Source: an uncultured Clostridium sp. (GTDB lineage: Bacteria > Bacillota > Clostridia > Lachnospirales > Lachnospiraceae). Taken from it: 10,392 nucleotides of DNA. Shown here in pieces: positions 1-7,497 of this stretch (positions are counted from its first letter, which is position 1; the number at the start of each line of letters is the position of its first letter). The DNA lies in contig USBM01000059.1 in the NCBI GenBank assembly GCA_900552885.1, forward strand, positions 1 to 10,392, in the 5' to 3' direction. Under the pieces are notes generated by a model. The model made no database searches, was not told the origin of the DNA, and worked only from the letters and a program-made list of their open reading frames with translations. The position numbers and the translations under genes were made by a program.

Positions 1-1
1 G

Positions 2-544
2 ATCGATCATGTGATGTTAGAGGATCTGCTTGTGAATCACAGAACCCGTTTGGGATTTTTGAAGTATCAGAAGTTGTCGGAATCCAGAGCGGTCAAGGCA
101 TTACGGGGAGATTCAAGAGAAAATGACGGATACCGGAAATCTCATCATATCGGACAGACCAGCGGTCAGCGGTTAGATTCCATGAAGCAGAGCATTGAAG
201 AACATGGATATCCGTATGATGGACAATATATTATTTTATATGAAGATCAGATGTTGATACGGGATGGACAGCATCGGGCATCCTGCCTGTATGTGGAACA
301 GGGGAATATCGAGATTCCTGTACTGCGTCTTTATTTTGATGATCCAAGTGTATCAGCAATGAATCAAAGTTATGGGAAACAGTTTGTGGCAGGCATTCGT
401 AAGATTGACAAGAATATGGTCATTCAGGCAATTAAGAAGATGGTGAAAGGAATTCTGAAAGTGGGCAGGACAGTTCGCAGTAAGATATACCTAGCAACAC
501 ATAAGAGTGCTTTGCACAAGATGGAACAGGTATATTTTCGATAA
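2..544 (+). CDS. ParB/sulfiredoxin-like-fold protein in polysaccharide cluster (5' end missing)
   Basis: The reading frame is open to the left edge, so the gene probably begins outside the window; GTG at 11 and ATG at 14 are only the first possible starts inside it, and no ribosome binding site precedes them. The clearest motif, counting from GTG 11, is IRDGQHRA at residues 83-90 followed by a hydrophobic IPVLRLYF stretch at about 102-109, with YPYDGQYIILY at 67-77 before it. This D-G-x-H-R pattern is typical of the ParB N-terminal (ParB/Srx) fold. Small proteins of this kind occur among glycosyltransferase and flippase genes in capsule or exopolysaccharide loci; their function there is not known to me. 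No helix-turn-helix is visible, so a role in chromosome partitioning is unlikely. The C-terminal 50 residues are basic and lack obvious motifs. The stop lies 15 bases before the flippase start, suggesting one operon. The fold assignment is moderately sure and the function is unknown. Confidence 0.7.
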   Translation: MDHVMLEDLLVNHRTRLGFLKYQKLSESRAVKALRGDSRENDGYRKSHHIGQTSGQRLDSMKQSIEEHGYPYDGQYIILYEDQMLIRDGQHRASCLYVEQGNIEIPVLRLYFDDPSVSAMNQSYGKQFVAGIRKIDKNMVIQAIKKMVKGILKVGRTVRSKIYLATHKSALHKMEQVYFR

Positions 545-545
545 C

Positions 546-551
546 AGGTGG
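546..551 (+). promoter_or_regulatory. Ribosome binding site that sets the flippase start
   Basis: AGGTGG lies 8 bases before ATG 560. An in-frame GTG at 548 falls inside this site and has no Shine-Dalgarno sequence of its own, so ATG 560 is the better start and the longer reading frame is an over-extension by four codons. Confidence 0.6.
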
Positions 552-559
552 ATAGTGTA

Positions 560-2023
560 ATGGTTAAGAAGTTATTAGATAAATACAAAGCAATTCCCAT
601 CACTGTGAAGGCATCCTTCTGGTTTCTGATCTGTGGATTTGTACAAAGAGGAATTTCCCTGATCACAACTCCGATCTTTTCGAGATTGCTTTCGACAAGC
701 GAGTACGGTGATTTCAGTGTATACCAGACCTGGTATAATATCATTATCATTTTTGCCTCACTTAATCTGGCATCCGGTGTGTACATGCGGGGACTGGTTA
801 AGTACGAAGAGGATCAGGATCGTTTTACCGGTTCGTTACAATGCCTGTATATGCTGACAACGGCAATTTGCTTTGGAATCTATATGCTGTTTCAGAACCG
901 GTGGGATAAGTTCTTTGGGCTGGATTCCTCCTTTATTTATGCTATGTTCATTGATATTCTGGCAGCAACGGCATATCAGTTCTGGTCAACAAGACAGAGA
1001 GTGGACTTTAAGTACCGCAATCTGGTGATCATGACGGCACTCAATGCGGTGTTACGTCCGGCAGCCGGAGTGTTGATGATCTATATATTCCCGACTCACA
1101 AATTAGAGGCGAGGATCTATTCCATGGTGGCAGTGGATGCAATAACTTTCGGCTTCTTTTTCTTCAGCATCTTTACAAAGGGTGTGAAGGTATTCACAAC
1201 GAAGTATTGGAAATATGCTTTGGCATTTAATCTGCCATTGGTTCCACATTATCTTTCACAGATTGTATTGAATCAGTCGGACCGTGTTATGATCAAGTCG
1301 ATGCAGGGATCGGATGTAGCGGGTATCTATTCACTTGCGTATTCGGTGGCATCGATTATGACGATCGTGAATACCGCAGTGATCAATACGTTGACACCTT
1401 GGATGTATAAGAAGATGAAGAAAGAAGAATACGCAGAGATTGGAAGAAACAGTATTCCGATTCTTATATTGATCGCATTTGCTAATTTCTGTCTGGTAGC
1501 ATTAGCACCGGAAGCTGTAGCGATCATGGCACCGAAGTCATATTATGATGCTATCTGGGTCATTCCACCGGTGGCAGCGGGAACTTTCTTTATTTTTATG
1601 TATAGTCTGTTCTCACGGTTTGAGTTCTATTTTGAACGTACCAGATTCATGATGATTGCATCGGTGGCAGGAGCGTGTATGAATGTATTGCTTAATTATA
1701 TATTCATTCCAATCTATGGATATTATGCGGCAGGATACACGACGCTGGTGTGTTATATGTTATACTGCATCGGACATTATCTGCTGATGCGGATAATCAA
1801 CAAGACGTTGATGAACAATACAAGAGTATACAATGTGAAGGTTATATTTGGCATTTCGGCAGTCTTTTTGGTGGGCTGTGCGGTTATGATGAGCCTGTAT
1901 ACCCATATGTTTATCAGATGGGGAGTATTGCTTGTCGTATGTGCATATTTTGTATGGAAGAGAGAGAAGTTTATCTCGCTGCTTAAGATGATGAAGGCAG
2001 AGAAGAAAGGAAAGAAAGCATGA
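560..2023 (+). CDS. Wzx-type polysaccharide flippase (oligosaccharide repeat-unit exporter)
   Basis: A 487-residue, very hydrophobic protein with roughly 12 to 14 membrane segments, the usual length and layout of the polysaccharide biosynthesis (Wzx/RfbX) branch of the MOP exporter superfamily. The N-terminal motif TTPIFSRLLSTSEYG (residues about 36-50) is characteristic: the first helix is followed by the P-x-F-x-R-L-L...E-Y-G loop of this family. The C-terminus is short and rich in lysine, as expected for a cytoplasmic tail. Family members flip undecaprenyl-pyrophosphate-linked glycan units from the inner to the outer face of the membrane for polymerisation. No Wzy polymerase is present in the window, so the substrate cannot be deduced. 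ATG 560 is preferred because of the AGGTGG site 8 bases upstream. The stop overlaps the start of the next gene in ATGA, pointing to translational coupling with the glycosyltransferase. Family assignment is secure; the glycan is unknown, and a teichuronic-type export role is possible. Confidence 0.9.
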   Translation: MVKKLLDKYKAIPITVKASFWFLICGFVQRGISLITTPIFSRLLSTSEYGDFSVYQTWYNIIIIFASLNLASGVYMRGLVKYEEDQDRFTGSLQCLYMLTTAICFGIYMLFQNRWDKFFGLDSSFIYAMFIDILAATAYQFWSTRQRVDFKYRNLVIMTALNAVLRPAAGVLMIYIFPTHKLEARIYSMVAVDAITFGFFFFSIFTKGVKVFTTKYWKYALAFNLPLVPHYLSQIVLNQSDRVMIKSMQGSDVAGIYSLAYSVASIMTIVNTAVINTLTPWMYKKMKKEEYAEIGRNSIPILILIAFANFCLVALAPEAVAIMAPKSYYDAIWVIPPVAAGTFFIFMYSLFSRFEFYFERTRFMMIASVAGACMNVLLNYIFIPIYGYYAAGYTTLVCYMLYCIGHYLLMRIINKTLMNNTRVYNVKVIFGISAVFLVGCAVMMSLYTHMFIRWGVLLVVCAYFVWKREKFISLLKMMKAEKKGKKA

Positions 2024-2763
2024 GTGAGATCCAGGTTACGGTAGTCATGCCGGCATATAATTGTGAACGTTATATTGAGACAGCAATTACTTCCGTATTG
2101 CGGCAGCGTGTTCCTCTTGAATTGATCATAGTAGAGGATCATTCGACGGACGGTACAGCAGATGTGATCCGCAAGTTCGAGTCGGATGAACGGGTAATCT
2201 ATATTCACAATGAGATCAATGCCGGCGTTTCAGAAAGCCGTAACATTGGAATCCGGATGGCTAAGGGCAGGTACATTGCATTTTTAGATGCCGATGATTA
2301 CTGGACGGCTGACAAGTTAGAACGCCAGGTTACACTGATGGAAGAGAAACAGGCAGTTCTTTCCTCGACAGCCAGAGAGTTGATGGATGAGGAGGGTCGG
2401 CTCTTAGGGAAGATCATTCCGGTTCCTGAACAACTGTCATATAAGGATCTGTTAAAGAGCAACCGGATTAATACTTCAGGTGTCATGATCCGTACAGAAG
2501 TTGCCAATGAATTTCTGATGGGACAGGATCATTTACATGAAGATTATATCTTGTGGCTGAAAGTACTTAAGAAATACGGAGTGGCATATGGGCTGAATGA
2601 GCCAATGCTGAAGTACCGGGTGATGAAACAATCCAAGTCTGGGGACAAACTGAAATCAGCGAAGATGACGTGGGGCGTATACCGGTATATGGGGCTTAAT
2701 TGTCTGCAAAGCCTATATTATTTCGTACAATATGCAATTGCAGGTGTGATCAAATATCATTAA
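2020..2763 (+). CDS. Family 2 glycosyltransferase (GT-A fold)
   Basis: A 247-residue cytoplasmic or membrane-associated transferase. The N-terminal nucleotide-sugar domain shows PAYN (residues 11-14), VEDHSTDGT (38-46), the NxGVSxSRNxG stretch (67-77) and the metal-binding DADD (90-93, in FLDADDYW). The acceptor-side acidic motif HEDYILW (173-179) supplies the likely catalytic base (E174 or D175). These are the standard landmarks of GT2 enzymes that add one sugar to a lipid-linked oligosaccharide during capsule or exopolysaccharide assembly. The sugar donor cannot be read from the sequence. The C-terminus (about 220-245) is mildly hydrophobic and may touch the membrane. The ATG overlaps the flippase stop by four bases (ATGA), with AAAGGA about 8 bases upstream, so expression is probably coupled. 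This is the last gene of the polysaccharide operon here; no clear hairpin terminator follows before the glmS promoter. Confidence 0.92.
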   Translation: MSEIQVTVVMPAYNCERYIETAITSVLRQRVPLELIIVEDHSTDGTADVIRKFESDERVIYIHNEINAGVSESRNIGIRMAKGRYIAFLDADDYWTADKLERQVTLMEEKQAVLSSTARELMDEEGRLLGKIIPVPEQLSYKDLLKSNRINTSGVMIRTEVANEFLMGQDHLHEDYILWLKVLKKYGVAYGLNEPMLKYRVMKQSKSGDKLKSAKMTWGVYRYMGLNCLQSLYYFVQYAIAGVIKYH

Positions 2764-2801
2764 ATTAGGTATGAGTTCACAAATTCTTAAGAAAACGTAT
2801 A

Positions 2802-2830
2802 TTGTAAAATAAGGGTTAAAGTGTTATAAT
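2802..2830 (+). promoter_or_regulatory. Sigma-A-type promoter for glmS
   Basis: TTGTAA (2802-2807) and a perfect TATAAT (2825-2830) are separated by exactly 17 bases. Transcription would start near 2837, giving a purine-rich leader of about 94 bases before glmS. A 10-base palindrome, TTCTTAAGAA (2784-2793), lies just upstream of the -35 box and could be a protein-binding site, though it may be chance. Confidence 0.7.
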
Positions 2831-2930
2831 TTTGCTAGTTTTGTAGTAAATGAGAAGATAGAAACATAGTTTGTAACAGAGATAAAGAAGCAAAGAGGTA
2901 AGGAATATCAGAATAGAAGGAGGACACTCT

Positions 2931-4757
2931 ATGTGTGGAATAGTTGGATATGTCGGTAAAGAGCAGGCAGCACCGATTCTGTTAGATGGACTCGCAAAGC
3001 TTGAGTACAGAGGATATGATTCAGCCGGAATTGCAGTCTATGATGGCAATGAGATAGAGATTGTCAAGGCCAAAGGAAGATTACAGGCATTGCGTGATCT
3101 TACAGGGGATGGGAGGAAGCTGACTGGCACAATTGGTATTGGACATACAAGATGGGCAACTCACGGAGAACCATCCGTTACGAATGCACATCCACATTTT
3201 AATGAGAATAAGACAATTGCGGTAGTACATAATGGTATTATCGAGAATTTCCAACCGCTGAAGGAGAAGATGATCTCCAAAGGATATCATTTTGTGTCCG
3301 AGACAGATACAGAAGTGGTGGCACATCTGTTGGATTACTACTATGATGGGAATCCAATCCGTGCTATTGAGAAGGTAATGCACCGGGTACAGGGGTCTTA
3401 TGCCTTGGGGATTTTGTTTAAGGATTTCCCGGATAAGATGTATGCGGTAAGAAAGGATTCACCGCTTGTGGTAGGAACTTCTGCAGATGGTAACTTTATT
3501 GCATCGGATGTGCCGGCACTTCTTAAGTACACCAGAGAAGTATATTTTATTGAGAACAGGGAGATCTGTGAGCTTTCTGAGAACGGAATTAATTTCTATA
3601 ATGAGGACTTAGAGCCGATTCAGAAAGAGACGAAGACGATCGAATGGGATATTGAAGCGGCTGAGAAGGGCGGCTACGAACATTTCATGTTGAAGGAGAT
3701 TTACGAACAGCCGAAGGCGGTATTAGACACGATCAGCCCAAGGATCAAAGATGACAGGATTGTGATCGATGAGCTGAATATGACTGAGGATGAGATCAGG
3801 AATCTTCGCCGTATCTATATTGTAGGTTGTGGTTCTGCTTATCATGTTGGTGTAACAGGACGCTATATTATTGAGAAGTTGACAAGAATACCGGTGGAAG
3901 TTGATATTGCATCCGAATTCCGGTATCGTGATCCGATCATTGAGCCGGATTCTATGACGATCATTATCAGTCAGTCCGGAGAAACTGCAGATTCGTTGGC
4001 AGCACTTCGAAAAGCACAGGAATTAGGTTCAAAAGTGCTTGGTATTGTGAATGTAGTTGGTTCTACGATTGCAAGGGAAGCAGACAATGTCTTATATACC
4101 TGGGCAGGACCGGAGATATCGGTTGCTACGACCAAAGCCTATAGTACACAGCTTTCCGCATTATATCTGCTTGCTATGTTATTTGGTAAGACGAGAGAGA
4201 CTATCTCGGATGAAGAGTATGCAGATATGCTTAAAGAGTTAAAGAGTCTGCCGGATAAGATTTCGGAGATTTTAGGGGATAAAGAGAGAATTCAATGGTT
4301 TGCCAGCAAATATGCGAATGCAAAGGATGTCTTTTTCTTAGGACGTGGTATTGATTATGCCACCTCACTAGAGGGATCACTCAAATTAAAAGAGATTTCC
4401 TATATACATTCAGAGGCATATGCTGCCGGAGAGTTGAAGCATGGGACCATTTCTTTGATCGAGGATGGAACATTGACGGTAGCGGTAGTTACACAGCCGG
4501 ATCTGTATGAGAAGATGATCAGTAATATTGTAGAGGTAAGAACCAGAGGCGGTTATATCTTTACACTGACGAACAAGGGTAATTGTGTTATGGAAGATAC
4601 TTCAGACTTTACGGTATATATTCCTAAGACGCATCCATGTTTTACACCATCACTTGCGGTCATTCCGTTACAGTTGTTTGGATATTATGTATCGGTTGCC
4701 AAGGGATTGGATGTTGATAAGCCAAGAAACCTTGCAAAGTCTGTTACAGTAGAGTAG
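2931..4757 (+). CDS. glmS: Glutamine--fructose-6-phosphate aminotransferase (isomerizing)
   Basis: Makes glucosamine-6-phosphate from fructose-6-phosphate and glutamine, the committed step to UDP-GlcNAc and hence peptidoglycan, wall polymers and exopolysaccharide. The 608-residue length is normal for the family. The N-terminal class II glutaminase domain starts MCGIVGYVG, leaving Cys2 as the nucleophile after removal of Met, and carries YRGYDSAG (26-33), HTRWATHG (72-79), HNGIIEN (100-106) and SETDTE (123-128). The first SIS domain has the sugar-phosphate loop SQSGETADS (347-355) and ISVATTKAY (396-404). The second has LGRGIDY (470-476) and the E481/K485/E488/H504 set in the segment 481-505. 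The C-terminus is the conserved PRNLAKSVTVE. All expected catalytic residues are present. AAGGAGGA (2917-2924) precedes the ATG by 6 bases. Expression comes from the promoter at 2802-2830. The LCP gene follows 36 bases downstream without a terminator. Confidence 0.98.
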   Translation: MCGIVGYVGKEQAAPILLDGLAKLEYRGYDSAGIAVYDGNEIEIVKAKGRLQALRDLTGDGRKLTGTIGIGHTRWATHGEPSVTNAHPHFNENKTIAVVHNGIIENFQPLKEKMISKGYHFVSETDTEVVAHLLDYYYDGNPIRAIEKVMHRVQGSYALGILFKDFPDKMYAVRKDSPLVVGTSADGNFIASDVPALLKYTREVYFIENREICELSENGINFYNEDLEPIQKETKTIEWDIEAAEKGGYEHFMLKEIYEQPKAVLDTISPRIKDDRIVIDELNMTEDEIRNLRRIYIVGCGSAYHVGVTGRYIIEKLTRIPVEVDIASEFRYRDPIIEPDSMTIIISQSGETADSLAALRKAQELGSKVLGIVNVVGSTIAREADNVLYTWAGPEISVATTKAYSTQLSALYLLAMLFGKTRETISDEEYADMLKELKSLPDKISEILGDKERIQWFASKYANAKDVFFLGRGIDYATSLEGSLKLKEISYIHSEAYAAGELKHGTISLIEDGTLTVAVVTQPDLYEKMISNIVEVRTRGGYIFTLTNKGNCVMEDTSDFTVYIPKTHPCFTPSLAVIPLQLFGYYVSVAKGLDVDKPRNLAKSVTVE

Positions 4758-4793
4758 TGTCTGATAGGAAACGTATTAGGAGGATTTAGTTTC

Positions 4794-5912
4794 ATGAGTA
4801 AGAAGAGAAAGAAGAGCAGGAATAAGAAGTTAGGACTGATTCTTGCAGCTGAGGTACTTGTATTTGTTGGATTGTTAGTGGGTTATGGATGGTATTATGT
4901 GAATCACTCTTTGGATCTGGTGGCAAAGGATACCACGAGTAAAGATGAGATTGATGTCAGTGATGCGGTTACCGATACAATGATAGAGAAATATCGCACG
5001 ATCGCATTGTTTGGATTGGATGCCAGAACGAGTGATGATATGACCAAAGAAGGAGTTGCACATAGTGATGCGGTTATGATCGCCTGTATCAATAATGATA
5101 CTCATGAGGTGAAGATTGCATCCGTATATCGTGACTGTTTCTTAGAGATGGCACGTTCCACACCGTCTACCCAGAAGTATACACATGCGTACTTTTTAGG
5201 CGGCCCGACTTGTGCAGTAGAGACATTGAATAAGAACTTAGATCTGAATATTAAGGATTATGTTTCCGTTAACTTTGAGGCACTTGCCAAAGCAATTGAT
5301 GCATTAGGTGGTGTTACGATCAATGTCAAAGAGAAAGAACTTAACAATCTCAACAAGAACCTGCAGGAGCAGGTTCAGGTAACGGGAATCCAGTCAGAAG
5401 GTGTATGGTCTGCCGGTGAGCAGACATTGAATGGTACACAGGCGACTGCCTATGCCCGGATCCGTAAGGTTGGTAATGGAGATTTTGAGAGAACGCAGAG
5501 ACAGCGTGCAGTTATTGCAGCCATGGTAAAGAAGGCGAAAGAGTCAGATCTTGCAACGCTTAACAAAGTAATTGAACAGGTATTTCCTTTGGTAGCAACG
5601 AATATGTCTAATAAAGAGATCATGGATCTGGCATCCAATATCTTTAATTATGAATTAGGGGATAATATTGGTTTCCCTCTTTCAAATGAGACTCCGACAT
5701 TAGGACCAAAGGGTAGTGTTGTTGTGCCGGCAGATCTGCTCAGTAATGTGAAGAATCTTCATGAGTTCTTATATCCGGAAGATACGGAGTATTCTCCTTC
5801 TTCTGAAGTACAGAGAATCAGTACAGCAATTACGAATGAGACCGGAATTGGTGACGAATTTACAGATGATAAGAAGACAGAAGCACCAACTTCAACAAAC
5901 TCTGATAACTAA
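4794..5912 (+). CDS. LytR-CpsA-Psr (LCP) family wall-polymer ligase
   Basis: A 372-residue type II membrane protein: a very basic cytoplasmic start (MSKKRKKSRNKK), one membrane helix at about 13-34, then an extracellular domain. LCP landmarks are LFGLDAR (72-78), SDAVMI (91-96), VYRDC (111-115, where many relatives have a P before RD), FEALAKAIDALGGV (161-174) and the arginine-rich YARIRKVGNGDFERTQRQR region (220-238), which in characterised relatives binds the pyrophosphate of the lipid-linked substrate. LCP enzymes transfer undecaprenyl-linked glycopolymers such as teichoic acids or capsule onto peptidoglycan. The last 40 residues are rich in Ser, Thr, Asp and Glu and look disordered. AGGAGGA (4778-4784) lies 9 bases before the ATG. 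It is probably co-transcribed with glmS and sits one transcription unit after the flippase and glycosyltransferase genes, which fits attachment of the locally made polymer. The exact polymer is not shown. Confidence 0.93.
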   Translation: MSKKRKKSRNKKLGLILAAEVLVFVGLLVGYGWYYVNHSLDLVAKDTTSKDEIDVSDAVTDTMIEKYRTIALFGLDARTSDDMTKEGVAHSDAVMIACINNDTHEVKIASVYRDCFLEMARSTPSTQKYTHAYFLGGPTCAVETLNKNLDLNIKDYVSVNFEALAKAIDALGGVTINVKEKELNNLNKNLQEQVQVTGIQSEGVWSAGEQTLNGTQATAYARIRKVGNGDFERTQRQRAVIAAMVKKAKESDLATLNKVIEQVFPLVATNMSNKEIMDLASNIFNYELGDNIGFPLSNETPTLGPKGSVVVPADLLSNVKNLHEFLYPEDTEYSPSSEVQRISTAITNETGIGDEFTDDKKTEAPTSTNSDN

Positions 5913-5933
5913 ATGAAATAGACAACGAAGAAT

Positions 5934-6006
5934 AGAGGTTGTCCCATTAAGATCTGGTGTTATGTATAATATGTAATTCATGATTGTTCTTAATGTGACA
6001 GCCTCT
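5934..6006 (+). terminator. Long imperfect hairpin after the LCP gene; possible terminator or attenuator
   Basis: Arm AGAGGTTGTCCCATTAAG (5934-5951) pairs with CTTAATGTGACAGCCTCT (5989-6006): 17 of 18 positions pair, one of them a G-U pair, with one C-U mismatch. The loop is 37 bases and the 3' arm is followed by TTTGTATATTAT, a weak T-rich tail. GACAAC (5921-5926) can alternatively pair with GTTGTC (5938-5943), which would break the long stem. The structure is clear; its role as a terminator is uncertain because of the large loop and interrupted T run. Confidence 0.45.
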
Positions 6007-6055
6007 TTGTATATTATAAGGCGAAGTAAAACGAAAGTAACAGGAGGGATGCTTT

Positions 6056-7444
6056 ATGAGAAGAATTCATTTATTTGTATTGACTTGCAGTATGCTTGCT
6101 GCAACATGTATGAACATGGGTGTCACCACTATACAGGCCGAAGAGCATAGTGCGGGGACCGTAGCGGAACAGGAGCAGACAGAAGAAAAACAGGATATAC
6201 CGGTAGAACAGATTACAATACAGGGGGAGAAGACGTTATATATACGTTCTGCAAATGGAAAGGTACAGTATCCTCAGACAGATATGAAAGCAGTAGTTAC
6301 ACCTGAGAACGCAACGATCAAGCAGATTAAGACCTGGACAAGCAGTAATAAAGCAGTTGCATGGGTAGATATCAATGGCCGGGTAGAAGCAAGATCTGCC
6401 GGGCAGGCAGTGATCACTGCCATATCTGCAAATGGAGTGCAGGGAAGTATTACAATACAGGTGTTGTACGATGGCGTGATCTATCGGGAAGGACAAAAAG
6501 AAGTATACTATGAGAATGGTACATTGGTAGCCAATCGCTTCTATGTTATCAATGGACAGACTTGTTATTTGGGAGCAGATGGAACTAAATTGATAGGGTG
6601 GCAGAATATTGCCGGAAAGCGTTATTACTTTAATGAGAATGGTGCGATGTTAACAGGATGGCAGATAATTGCAGGACAGCAGTTTTGTTTCAACGGAGAA
6701 GGAGCGATGCTGACCGGATTGCAGCAGATTCAGGGACAGACATATTATTTTAATGAGAATGGAGTGATGCTGACCGGGTGGCAGACGATAGATGGCAGAC
6801 AGTATTGCTTTGATGACAAAGGAGTTATGTTAACGATCGGCTGGATCACAGTAGGTGGTAAACGGTACTATTTCAATGACAAGGGAGTTATGGTCACCGG
6901 GTGGCAGACGATTGCCCGGAGACGTTATTATTTTAATAAGGATGGAGTGATGCTAAGTGGTTGGCAGCAAATTGACAACGGGAACTATTATTTCAATTCG
7001 GAAGGAGCAATGCTTGCGGGTGGCTGGCTTACTGTGGATGGTCAAAGCTGGTATCTGAATTCAGAGGGACAGTATGTTACCGGTTGGCAGAAGATAGCCG
7101 GTAAGACTTATTACTTTAACAAAAAGGGTGTTGTAACTACAGGATGGAAGACGATTCAGAAGAAACGCTACTATTTTGGAAAAAAAGGTGTTATGGCTAA
7201 GGGCTTCCGGAAGATTAGCGGAAGGACATACTATTTTGATAAAAAAGGTGTTATGTCAACCGGATGGCGCAAAGTGAAAAAGAAGACATATTACTTCAAC
7301 AAGAAAGGTGTTATGGCCACCGGATGGAGAACGATAGAGGGTAAGAATTATTACTTTAACAAAAAGGGCGTGATGCTTAATGGATTACAGACAATTCATG
7401 GAATATCCTATTATTTCTTTCCGGATGGACATTTGGCATCTTGA
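6056..7444 (+). CDS. Secreted Big_2-like and cell-wall-binding-repeat protein, no enzyme domain
   Basis: A 462-residue exported protein. Residues 1-28 form a Sec signal peptide with likely cleavage after TIQA. A short acidic linker (29-50) leads to a bacterial Ig-like Big_2 domain at about 50-136: VTPENATIKQIKTWTSSN, then VAWVDINGRVEARSAGQAVITA. From 181 to the C-terminus run 14 repeats of about 20 residues with the plan GWxxIxGxxYYFNxxGVMxT, the glucan- or choline-binding YG repeat (CW_binding_1 type); 140-180 holds one or two more degenerate copies. In known proteins such repeats hold the protein on wall polymers or glucans. There is no hydrolase, transpeptidase or sortase motif, so it may be an adhesin, scaffold or wall spacer. 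Repeats 9-13 are strikingly basic (about 27 Lys/Arg against 2 acidic residues in 100). AGGAGGG (6042-6048) is 7 bases before the ATG. I see no strong promoter of its own, only a -10-like TATAAG at 6015-6020. The endoglucanase gene follows after 53 bases. Confidence 0.88.
   Translation: MRRIHLFVLTCSMLAATCMNMGVTTIQAEEHSAGTVAEQEQTEEKQDIPVEQITIQGEKTLYIRSANGKVQYPQTDMKAVVTPENATIKQIKTWTSSNKAVAWVDINGRVEARSAGQAVITAISANGVQGSITIQVLYDGVIYREGQKEVYYENGTLVANRFYVINGQTCYLGADGTKLIGWQNIAGKRYYFNENGAMLTGWQIIAGQQFCFNGEGAMLTGLQQIQGQTYYFNENGVMLTGWQTIDGRQYCFDDKGVMLTIGWITVGGKRYYFNDKGVMVTGWQTIARRRYYFNKDGVMLSGWQQIDNGNYYFNSEGAMLAGGWLTVDGQSWYLNSEGQYVTGWQKIAGKTYYFNKKGVVTTGWKTIQKKRYYFGKKGVMAKGFRKISGRTYYFDKKGVMSTGWRKVKKKTYYFNKKGVMATGWRTIEGKNYYFNKKGVMLNGLQTIHGISYYFFPDGHLAS
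6596..7441 (+). repeat. Tandem 60-bp coding repeats (14 units)
   Basis: The wall-binding repeats form a 60-base period, broken by two single-codon insertions (Ile261 and Gly322). Copies differ at many positions, so most are old. An exception is 7101-7128 against 7341-7368, which match at 27 of 28 bases exactly four units (240 bases) apart. Confidence 0.88.
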
Positions 7445-7482
7445 GTGTAATGATAACATTCATATGAAAGGGTAATAGATTG

Positions 7483-7490
7483 GGAGGAGG
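7483..7490 (+). promoter_or_regulatory. Ribosome binding site that sets the endoglucanase GTG start
   Basis: GGAGGAGG lies 7 bases before GTG 7498. An in-frame TTG at 7480 sits immediately upstream of this site and would translate it as Gly-Gly-Gly, so it is not a credible start. Confidence 0.8.
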
Positions 7491-7497
7491 GAAGAGC

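Noticed and set aside
1777..2208. A 143-codon open frame on the - strand across the flippase/glycosyltransferase junction
   Set aside because: It is antisense to two well-supported genes and shows no recognisable motif or good ribosome binding site.
2764..2930. Possible glmS ribozyme
   Set aside because: No conserved core or nested hairpins are visible, and the leader after the predicted start is only about 94 bases.
5965..5970. TATAAT inside the long hairpin loop as a promoter for the repeat protein
   Set aside because: No -35 box at 16-18 bases; the best candidate, TTGTCC at 5939-5944, would need a 20-base spacer.
6086..6109. Possible lipoprotein signal (cysteines 11 and 18 in the repeat protein leader)
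   Set aside because: The residues before each cysteine do not fit a lipobox (Thr at the -1 position), and a normal signal peptidase I site follows at TIQA.
6596..7441. CRISPR-like regular repeat array
   Set aside because: The 60-base period is the coding sequence of wall-binding repeats in one open frame; there are no identical repeats separated by unrelated spacers.
7480..7497. TTG 7480 as start of the endoglucanase
   Set aside because: It lies just upstream of the GGAGGAGG site and would translate it; GTG 7498 has ideal spacing from that site and gives a normal signal peptide.
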